Shown here: positions 1-4,180 of the stretch, piece by piece
Layout of the letters: each line of letters starts with the position of its first letter
Numbering within the stretch: position 1 is the stretch's first letter
Assembly (NCBI GenBank): GCA_031283015.1
Contig: JAITCQ010000018.1
Coordinates: forward strand, 1-7,541
Direction: 5' to 3'
DNA: 7,541 bases
Origin: Candidatus Methanoplasma sp.
GTDB taxonomy: Archaea > Thermoplasmatota > Thermoplasmata > Methanomassiliicoccales > Methanomethylophilaceae
Translations under genes and position numbers: made by a program
Notes under the pieces: generated by a model
Database searches by the model: none
The model's input: only the letters and a program-made list of their open reading frames with translations
What the model was told of the DNA's origin: nothing

Positions 1-116
1 AGGTCGATGAATGCCACCCCTCCGTGGTCTCTGGAGAACCTTACCCAGCCCTGAAGGCAGACCTTTCTGTTTATGTCCTCGGGCCTGAGCTCTCCGCAGG
101 TGTTGGTCCTTCTCAT
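1..116 (-). CDS. aspS: Aspartyl-tRNA synthetase, N-terminal fragment (5' end only)
   Basis: Partial gene running off the left edge; 38 codons are visible. The enzyme charges tRNA-Asp (or tRNA-Asp/Asn) with aspartate in the cytoplasm. The N-terminus begins MRRTNTCGELRPED, continues with LQGWVRFSRDHGG and ends FID, which matches the start of the anticodon-binding OB fold of class IIb AspRS (pattern 'CGEL...V.L.GWV..RRDHGG..FIDL'). The RDHGG-FIDL form is closer to bacterial-type AspRS than to the usual archaeal RDLGG type. The ATG at 116-114 is chosen because a GGAGGT Shine-Dalgarno (minus strand, 128-123) lies 6 nt upstream and a TATA box lies further up. The catalytic domain is outside the window, so AspRS versus AspRS/AsnRS specificity cannot be judged. 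Confidence 0.85.
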   Translation of the reverse strand, partial: MRRTNTCGELRPEDINRKVCLQGWVRFSRDHGGVAFID

Positions 117-122
117 CGCTAT

Positions 123-128
123 ACCTCC
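123..128 (-). promoter_or_regulatory. Shine-Dalgarno of aspS
   Basis: GGAGGT on the minus strand, 6 nt before the ATG at 116-114. It fixes the aspS start. Confidence 0.75.
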
Positions 129-157
129 GAATCAGTGGGTCCTGGCTAAGAAGTGGG

Positions 158-169
158 AGATATAAAACG
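158..169 (-). promoter_or_regulatory. TATA box of aspS
   Basis: Minus strand reads TTTTATAT at 167-160, a good archaeal TATA element. Its centre near 163 predicts a start site near 137, giving a leader of about 21 nt that still includes the GGAGGT ribosome site. Position and match are seen; promoter use is inferred. Confidence 0.55.
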
Positions 170-187
170 TTATTTATTGCGGTTTTA

Positions 188-220
188 CCGGCGGAACACA
201 GTGCGGGGATCCTCCGCGGG
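188..220 (-). terminator. Hairpin after the lrp gene, possible terminator
   Basis: CCGGCGGA (188-195) and TCCGCGGG (213-220) can pair over 8 positions with one mismatch, around a 17-nt loop. On the minus strand this lies immediately after the stop codon of the Lrp-type gene (223). No T-run follows, so it may be an RNA 3'-end structure rather than a classical archaeal terminator. Confidence 0.3.
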
Positions 221-222
221 AC

Positions 223-693
223 TCATTCCCTGCCTCTGAGCACCGGGACGAAATCGCTCGCGTCCTTTGTCACGTTCAATATGACGGAGGTGTTCGTTTT
301 CCTCACTCCCGGGACGGAGTTGATCCTTTTGACCGTCTCCGAGAACTCCTCCCGGTCCAGGCAGGATATCATCGCGATACAGTCCGCATCCCCGGTGACG
401 TCGTACACGGCCATCACCTGAGGGATGTCCTTGATCTTGCTCTGAACATTCAGCACATCCTCCGCATAGACGTGGACCATCCCCATGTACTCGAACCCCA
501 GGTTCATGTAGTTGACCTTGGCGCGGTATCCTTTTATCACGCCCTTCGCCTCAAGGGTCTTAACCCTCTGCATGAGCGTGGTGGGATGCACGTTGAGCTG
601 TTTGGCTATTTGTCTTAACGAACCCTGACTTGATGTGCATAACAACTCTATGATCCTTTTATCTAGATCATCATAATCATTGATATCCGCCAT
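223..693 (-). CDS. Lrp/AsnC-family transcriptional regulator
   Basis: A 156-residue DNA-binding regulator of the feast/famine (Lrp/AsnC) family, at the usual family length of about 150-160. Residues about 10-55 form the winged helix-turn-helix: DLDKRIIELL, then SLRQIAKQLNVHPTTLMQRV, then GVIKGYRA. Residues about 68-143 form the RAM effector-binding and oligomerisation domain, with MGMVHVYAEDV and the turn VTGDADCIAMIS typical of the ligand-binding loop. Family members bind DNA as dimers to octamers and often respond to amino acids; the ligand cannot be told here. The ATG at 693-691 is preferred over an in-frame TTG six codons upstream because AGGTG (705-701) lies 7 nt before it and the protein then starts at the normal place before the HTH. 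It is transcribed divergently from alaX, and a palindrome over its own promoter suggests autoregulation. Confidence 0.93.
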   Translation of the reverse strand: MADINDYDDLDKRIIELLCTSSQGSLRQIAKQLNVHPTTLMQRVKTLEAKGVIKGYRAKVNYMNLGFEYMGMVHVYAEDVLNVQSKIKDIPQVMAVYDVTGDADCIAMISCLDREEFSETVKRINSVPGVRKTNTSVILNVTKDASDFVPVLRGRE

Positions 694-696
694 GAG

Positions 697-710
697 TGTA
701 CACCTGTACA
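697..710. promoter_or_regulatory. Palindromic operator candidate TGTACA-CC-TGTACA
   Basis: Two copies of the self-complementary hexamer TGTACA (697-702 and 705-710) separated by CC make a 14-bp inverted repeat. It lies 4-17 bases upstream of the lrp ATG, covers its AGGTG ribosome site and falls on its predicted transcription start (about 708). Lrp/AsnC regulators commonly repress themselves by binding near the start site. The symmetry is seen; binding is inferred. Confidence 0.45.
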
Positions 711-728
711 ATTCCTAACTTACTATCG

Positions 729-740
729 CATATTTATTAC
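729..740. promoter_or_regulatory. Shared TATA element for divergent lrp and alaX promoters
   Basis: The A/T block ATTTATTA (732-739) can be read as a TATA box on either strand. On minus (AATAAATA, centre about 734) it predicts a start near 708, a leader of about 15 nt for the Lrp-type gene. On plus (centre about 735) it predicts a start near 762, making alaX (ATG at 764) effectively leaderless. No other good TATA candidate fits alaX. Confidence 0.45.
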
Positions 741-763
741 ATAAGATTTTCATATACTCTCAG

Positions 764-1951
764 ATGACGGACGAGATCTTCAGGCGCGACGGCTATGCCT
801 TTGAGTTCGAGGCGCGGGTGCTGTCCGCCGAAGGGGACATGGTCGAGCTGGACGCAACGGCCTTCTACCCCGGAGGCGGTGGGCAGGTGTGCGACACCGG
901 ATGGATCCGGGGTCACGCAGTCGAGGAGGTGTTCTACAAGGGCGGGAGGATAATCCACCGGGTCCCGGGGAACGGCCTGAAAGATGGGGATACCGTCTGG
1001 TGCAGCGTTGATTGGGACAGACGGTATGATCTTATGATCGGGCACACTGGGGAGCATCTGCTCTTCTGCTCCCTGAGAAAGCAGGTCCCCGACCTTTCCG
1101 TGGGCAAGATATTCATCTCGCCCGAAAGCAAATATGTGGTCGTTGACAAGGACGTAAGCTGGGAAGACATCCGCGAAGCGCTGGCGTTCGCGAACCGGGT
1201 GATAAGGGACAACCTGCCGGTGACGAAAACGATAATGAACAGGAACGACCCCGAGCTTGAGAAGGTCAGGATAAAGAAAGAGAGGATCCCTGAAGGGGAG
1301 GACGTCTCAGTGGTCTCCATAGGCGGGATCGACCTCTCCGCGTGCAGCGGCCTCCATGTTATGGAGACAAGCGAGCTGGAGATGATTTTCGTCGACAGGA
1401 AGGTCTCGGCCGGGAAGGACGGTACCGCGATACACTTCAGGGTCGGGAACGAGGCCAAGGATTCCGCCATGGCGCTGGCGGGCGTATGTCTCAGGGCTGC
1501 GGACGCGGCGGATAGCAAGCCCGAGGACCTTGTGCGGGCGGTGTCGAACCTGAAGAACGAATCTGAAGCGATGAGAAGATCGACCGGCTCTTTCGTGAAA
1601 AAACAGATAGCGGGCCTGACGCCGTCGGCGATCGGCGGTATGGAGGTGGTGGGAGGGGTGTTCCCGCCCGTCGACAGGTCCGTCCTTTCCGACGCCGCGG
1701 AGGCGTACAAGAATGCGGGGAAGGTCTGCGTGCTGGTGTCCGCCGGGGACGCTGTGTCGGCGATCCTGTCCTCCGGAACGGAGAGGGTGGATTGCAGGGA
1801 CGTTCTGTCGAAGGTCCTTGCGGGATTCGGCGGAAGAGGCGGCGGAAAGCCCGATTTCGCTCAGGGCGGGGTCGCGGACCCCGCGGCGGCGGAGACTGTG
1901 TTCTCAAAACTCATGGAAGAGGTCTCGCGACGGCTACAATTAATTAAGTGA
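764..1951 (+). CDS. alaX: Alanyl-tRNA editing protein, AlaX-L type
   Basis: A freestanding relative of the editing half of alanyl-tRNA synthetase that hydrolyses mischarged Ser- (or Gly-) tRNA-Ala in trans. At 395 residues it has the length of AlaX-L, the form with a C-terminal C-Ala/DHHA1 domain. Visible parts: an N-terminal beta-barrel with the glycine motif YPGGGGQ (residues 35-41); the zinc-binding editing domain with HTGEH (94-98) and the CSGLH motif (194-198), giving the two His of HxxxH and the Cys/His of CxxxH; then a coiled linker (about 250-285) and a DHHA1 domain ending in the diagnostic RGGGKPDFAQGG (358-369). There is no aminoacylation domain, so it is not AlaRS itself. The start at 764 has no Shine-Dalgarno but fits a leaderless transcript from the TATA element near 735. 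It is the first gene of a run with nac and hypC. Confidence 0.93.
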   Translation: MTDEIFRRDGYAFEFEARVLSAEGDMVELDATAFYPGGGGQVCDTGWIRGHAVEEVFYKGGRIIHRVPGNGLKDGDTVWCSVDWDRRYDLMIGHTGEHLLFCSLRKQVPDLSVGKIFISPESKYVVVDKDVSWEDIREALAFANRVIRDNLPVTKTIMNRNDPELEKVRIKKERIPEGEDVSVVSIGGIDLSACSGLHVMETSELEMIFVDRKVSAGKDGTAIHFRVGNEAKDSAMALAGVCLRAADAADSKPEDLVRAVSNLKNESEAMRRSTGSFVKKQIAGLTPSAIGGMEVVGGVFPPVDRSVLSDAAEAYKNAGKVCVLVSAGDAVSAILSSGTERVDCRDVLSKVLAGFGGRGGGKPDFAQGGVADPAAAETVFSKLMEEVSRRLQLIK

Positions 1952-1960
1952 AGCGTCATT

Positions 1961-1965
1961 GAGGT
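1961..1965 (+). promoter_or_regulatory. Shine-Dalgarno of nac
   Basis: GAGGT five bases before the ATG at 1971; it decides this start over the in-frame ATG three codons later. An A/T block AATTAATT (1939-1946) in the end of alaX could also act as an internal TATA box, with a predicted start near 1969. Confidence 0.55.
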
Positions 1966-1970
1966 AACAT

Positions 1971-2339
1971 ATGACAGGAATGAGAGGCGTCAACCCCCGT
2001 CAGATGCAGCAGGCGATGAAGAAGATGGGCATAAAGCAGACGAACATCAGCAATGCCAGAGAGGTCATCATCAGAACCGCCGACAAGGAGATAGTGCTCA
2101 CAAATGTGGAGGTCGTGTGCGTCGACATGCAGGGCGACCGCAGCTACCAGATCTCCGGCGACGAGGAGATACGCGGACTAGGGACGTCCGGCCCGACGCC
2201 GGTTACGGCATCGTTCCCGGCGGAGGACATCGACCTCGTGATGGGGCAGACCGGCTGCGACAAAGAAAGGGCGGTCAAGGCGCTTGAGGACACGAATGGG
2301 CAGCCTGCGGAAGCGATCCTCAAAATAATGACGGGCTGA
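1971..2339 (+). CDS. nac: Nascent polypeptide-associated complex protein (archaeal NAC)
   Basis: The archaeal homologue of eukaryotic alpha-NAC, which works as a homodimer bound near the ribosome exit tunnel and contacts emerging chains. At 122 residues it has the normal archaeal length. The N-terminus is basic and Met/Gln-rich (NPRQMQQAMKKMGIKQ, residues 8-23), where ribosome contact is expected. The NAC beta-barrel follows at about 24-65 (NAREVIIRTADKEIVLTNVEV and VDMQGDRSYQISGD). After a Gly/Pro linker comes a C-terminal UBA-like three-helix domain, about 83-121 (EDIDLVMGQTGCDKERAVKAL, then GQPAEAILKIM). It starts 19 bases after the alaX stop and ends 4 bases before hypC, so the three are likely co-transcribed. 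Co-location with the AlaX editing factor suits a translation-quality operon. Confidence 0.95.
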   Translation: MTGMRGVNPRQMQQAMKKMGIKQTNISNAREVIIRTADKEIVLTNVEVVCVDMQGDRSYQISGDEEIRGLGTSGPTPVTASFPAEDIDLVMGQTGCDKERAVKALEDTNGQPAEAILKIMTG

Positions 2340-2343
2340 TAAC

Positions 2344-2574
2344 ATGTGTCTGGCGGTACCCGGCAGGATAGTCAGGATCGAAGGGGATACCGGAGAGATC
2401 GACTTCGGCGGAGTGATACGTAAAGCGAACATATCCATGGTCGAAGCGAAGGTGGGCGACTGGGCAGTCGTTCACGCGGGGTTCGCGATAGAGATCATGG
2501 ACGAAGAGGAGGCCCGAGACACGTTGAGACTCTGGAACGAGGTCCTGAAAAGCGAGAGCGCGCCCTCGCGGTGA
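2344..2574 (+). CDS. hypC: [NiFe] hydrogenase maturation chaperone HypC/HupF
   Basis: A small chaperone that works with HypD to assemble and deliver the Fe(CN)2CO unit to the large subunit of [NiFe] hydrogenases. The 76-residue length is typical. It begins with the diagnostic MCLAVPGRIV, whose Cys2 is the conserved iron/HypD-binding cysteine, and carries the second conserved element VHAGFAIEIMDEEEA (residues 43-57) of the OB-like fold. The start ATG is 4 bases after the nac stop with no clear Shine-Dalgarno, suggesting translational coupling. No hypD, hypE, hypA/B or hydrogenase gene lies nearby, so it is a detached member of the maturation set. Its presence implies the cell makes at least one [NiFe] hydrogenase. 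Confidence 0.95.
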   Translation: MCLAVPGRIVRIEGDTGEIDFGGVIRKANISMVEAKVGDWAVVHAGFAIEIMDEEEARDTLRLWNEVLKSESAPSR

Positions 2575-2595
2575 GAGAGGCAGCCTGCGGATAGG

Positions 2596-2603
2596 TTAAT
2601 ATA
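2596..2603 (+). promoter_or_regulatory. TATA box of the 5S rRNA gene
   Basis: TTAATATA is centred about 26 bases upstream of the predicted 5S 5' end (2626), the standard archaeal spacing. It starts 21 bases after the hypC stop, so the 5S gene appears to have its own promoter. Confidence 0.65.
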
Positions 2604-2625
2604 GTTTGTAGTAATGGCAGGATTC

Positions 2626-2749
2626 GGTCTGACGGCCATAGCGGCGGGGAAACACCCGGTCCCATCTCGAACCCGGCAGTAAAGTCCGCCCGCGTATCTG
2701 TCTGTACTGTACTGCGCAAGCGTACGGGAACATAGACACGCTGTCAACC
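2626..2749 (+). rRNA. rrf: 5S ribosomal RNA
   Basis: A complete 5S rRNA of about 124 nt, part of the large ribosomal subunit. Recognised by the conserved core: GCCATAGCGGCGGGG, then ACACCCGGTCCCATCTCGAA, then CCGCCCGCGTA and the late segment TACGGGAACATAGACACGC. The terminal helix is formed by GGTCTGACGGC at the 5' end and GCTGTCAACC at the 3' end; C2629 is best placed as a single bulge. The loop A/B region reads AGTAAAG where many archaea have AGTTAAG, a substitution and not a length change. No 16S, 23S or tRNA gene is adjacent, so this copy is unlinked, as known in Thermoplasma-type genomes. The exact ends are set by helix pairing and could shift by one or two bases. Confidence 0.92.
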
Positions 2750-2751
2750 AC

Positions 2752-2756
2752 TTTTT
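2752..2756 (+). terminator. T-run terminator after 5S rRNA
   Basis: Five T residues begin 3 bases after the 5S 3' end, in a pyrimidine-rich context (CTTTTTCC). Archaeal RNA polymerase commonly stops at such T-runs. Confidence 0.6.
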
Positions 2757-2790
2757 CCACTTTATCTGAATGAAATGCATCGCTAAATGG

Positions 2791-2818
2791 ATCTTCGCCA
2801 TCACCGCTTGGCGAAGAT
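2791..2818 (-). terminator. Perfect 10-bp hairpin at the end of the DUF6463-like gene
   Basis: ATCTTCGCCA (2791-2800) and TGGCGAAGAT (2809-2818) are perfect complements around an 8-nt loop. On the minus strand the hairpin includes the last codons and the stop codon (2803-2801) of the split membrane gene. It lies between convergent transcription units (5S from the left, this gene from the right). No T-run follows on the minus strand, so it is a 3'-end structure or possible terminator. Confidence 0.4.
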
Positions 2819-3177
2819 TATTATGAGCGCCTGCGGAATGAACAGCCAGAACCCGGATGCCGGTATGATGACGCAGCCCACCGCCGACATCCCCAGGAAG
2901 TAATACCCTATGAAACGCGGCGCGGGTTCCTGTTCTTTCTTTATGTAATGGTGCAGCACATGGCCAAAGAGGATTATGAACGCCCCCACCACAGCGAACC
3001 AGAAATGAACTGACGGGGAGCGTCGTCGGCCAACATCAGCGGTCCGTCACTGACCATCGGCCAGACGACCTCCCCGCCCAGCGCGAAACCGACGACGGTA
3101 TGGATTATCCCCGTGACTATCAGAAGTATGCCGCTGTACCTCCAAAGTTCCATCGGTCGTTTGTTTTCTTTCGACAT
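2801..3177 (-). pseudogene. DUF6463-like four-helix membrane protein, broken by a one-base frameshift
   Basis: Two overlapping minus-strand frames together make one small membrane protein of about 125 residues. The first frame starts at ATG 3177 (MSKENKRPMELWRYSG, then helix LLIVTGIIHTVVGFAL) and in this reading stops at 2974. The second frame carries FWFAVVGAFIILFGHVLHHY, FIGYYFLGMSAVGCVIIPAS and GFWLFIPQALIIIF and ends at 2801. The join expected from the family is ...APRQF then HFWFAVVG..., near 3012-3024, which needs one extra base. Nearby runs (GGGG at 3015-3018 on plus, or the AT-rich stretch after it) are likely sites. Four membrane helices, the LWRYSG start, HTVVG after the first helix and the P.SGFWL.PQ end resemble the DUF6463 family, whose function is unknown to me. 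It has its own TATA box and a GGAGAGGG ribosome site. A true pseudogene, a sequence error or programmed -1 shifting are all possible; coding character is kept on both sides, so an error or a recent lesion is most likely. Confidence 0.7.
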
Positions 3178-3208
3178 TTATGCCCTCTCCATTAATTGGA
3201 AGCGGCGT

Positions 3209-3224
3209 CAATATATAATATATA
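3209..3224 (-). promoter_or_regulatory. TATA box and ribosome site of the DUF6463-like gene
   Basis: An alternating A/T block (ATATATAATATATA) centred near 3217 predicts a minus-strand start near 3191, immediately before the GGAGAGGG ribosome site (3190-3183), 5 nt from ATG 3177-3175. The block is nearly symmetric and could also drive plus-strand transcription from about 3243 into the hairpin-rich region. Confidence 0.5.
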
Positions 3225-3253
3225 CGACATAAAACGATTATATAGTTCGACAA

Positions 3254-3360
3254 ATGCCGATTAGAATTCTCTTCCGGCATCTTTGCCCTGTGCGTAAAGG
3301 TTCACGGCGGCAGGAACAAAGGCTGGATCCGGATCCGGGCGGACCTTTCCTCCGCCCGGA
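3254..3360 (+). other. Hairpin-rich intergenic region upstream of ipk
   Basis: The gap 3181-3400 holds no protein gene. It contains ATGCCG/CGGCAT (3254-3259 with 3275-3280), a weaker TGCC/GGCA arrangement around 3284-3312, and a perfect 10-bp hairpin: TCCGGGCGGA (3334-3343) and TCCGCCCGGA (3351-3360) with loop CCTTTCC. A tandem GGATCC GGATCC precedes the last hairpin. The strong hairpin ends 10 bases before the ipk TATA box and so is not in the predicted ipk transcript. It could end a small plus-strand RNA begun at one of the A/T blocks at 3211-3245, but no T-run follows. No RNA family recognised. Confidence 0.35.
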
Positions 3361-3369
3361 GCATGATAA

Positions 3370-3378
3370 CTATTAAAA
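3370..3378 (+). promoter_or_regulatory. TATA box of the ipk-idi2-synthase operon
   Basis: CTATTAAAA centred near 3374 predicts transcription from about 3400, directly at the ipk ATG (3401). The mRNA would be leaderless, consistent with no Shine-Dalgarno before this start. Confidence 0.55.
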
Positions 3379-3400
3379 CAACCTCCACCATCATTCCGCA

Positions 3401-4180
3401 ATGATATTGATAAAGCTGGGCGGAAGCGTCATAACCGACAAGACCCAGTACAGGACCTTTAACCGGGACGTGGTCAGCAGGCTCTGCGGAGAGATAAGGG
3501 ATTCAGGGGCGAACACGATCGTTGTTCACGGGGCCGGCTCCTTCGGGCATGTCCTTGCAAAAGAATACTCCCTGCAGAACGGGTTTGCGGATTTCAGACA
3601 GGTGCCGGCGGTGGCAAAGGTGCAGCATGACGTGAGGGAACTGAACCTCATGGTCGTCGGCGAGCTCCTTGGCGCCGGCATGCCCGCGGTCTCCGTGCCG
3701 CCGGGGTCCTGTTTCATGATGGACTGCGGAAAGCTGATAATGGACAACCCGGAAGTGCTTCTTTCGGCCTCCCGTCTGGGGATCATGCCCGTGATGTTCG
3801 GGGACGTGGTCTTCGACAGGAGCAAAGGCTTCGGGATATGTTCCGGGGATCAGATCATGGAGGTGCTTTGCGACCTGTACTGTCCAAAGAAGGCAATCTT
3901 CGTATCGGATGTGGACGGACTGTTCGACAAAGACCCGAAGACGAACCCGGACGCGGGGCTGCTGACGGAAGTGACGTCCGAACGCTTGGAAAAGGTGTCG
4001 GGCGTCGGCATCGCCGACGATGTTACGGGCGGGGTGCGGGCCAAAATGGAATCTATGCTGAGAATGACCACCCCCGAGAGAGAATGCGTGCTTGTGAACG
4101 GCTCCGTTCCAGGGAGGCTGTGCTCATTATTAAAGGGAGAAAAAGTAATCTCCACCACGGCCAAAGGAGGATTGCGATGA
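3401..4180 (+). CDS. ipk: Isopentenyl phosphate kinase
   Basis: Phosphorylates isopentenyl phosphate with ATP to isopentenyl diphosphate, the last step of the archaeal form(s) of the mevalonate pathway that decarboxylate before the second phosphorylation. It is a 259-residue amino acid kinase-fold protein. Motifs: N-terminal glycine loop MILIKLGGSVITDK with Lys5; HGAGSFGH (residues 43-50), where His50 fits the catalytic histidine known for archaeal IPKs; CSGDQIMEVL (147-156); FVSDVDGLFDKDP (167-179), the nucleotide-side segment of the kinase fold; and DVTGGVRAKM (207-216). These separate it from acetylglutamate, uridylate and glutamate-5-kinases. The ATG fits a leaderless transcript. The stop TGA overlaps the ATG of idi2 in ATGA (4177-4180), so translation is coupled to the next pathway enzyme. 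Confidence 0.95.
   Translation: MILIKLGGSVITDKTQYRTFNRDVVSRLCGEIRDSGANTIVVHGAGSFGHVLAKEYSLQNGFADFRQVPAVAKVQHDVRELNLMVVGELLGAGMPAVSVPPGSCFMMDCGKLIMDNPEVLLSASRLGIMPVMFGDVVFDRSKGFGICSGDQIMEVLCDLYCPKKAIFVSDVDGLFDKDPKTNPDAGLLTEVTSERLEKVSGVGIADDVTGGVRAKMESMLRMTTPERECVLVNGSVPGRLCSLLKGEKVISTTAKGGLR
4163..4170 (+). promoter_or_regulatory. Shine-Dalgarno of idi2
   Basis: AAAGGAGG, 6 bases before the ATG at 4177. It shows the true start is internal to a longer open frame that begins upstream. Confidence 0.8.

Noticed and set aside
694..711. TTG start giving six extra residues on the Lrp-type regulator.
   Set aside because: The ATG at 693 has a well-spaced AGGTG, and the extra residues fall in the palindrome and predicted start-site region.
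2299..2591. 13-bp direct repeat GGCAGCCTGCGGA at 2299-2311 and 2579-2591.
   Set aside because: Only two copies, one inside nac coding sequence and one after hypC, with no further element; probably coincidence.
3838..4176. Upstream 113-codon extension of the idi2 reading frame, inside ipk.
   Set aside because: It is out of frame with ipk, and the AAAGGAGG plus ATGA overlap at 4177 sets the real start; the extension has no IDI-2 character.
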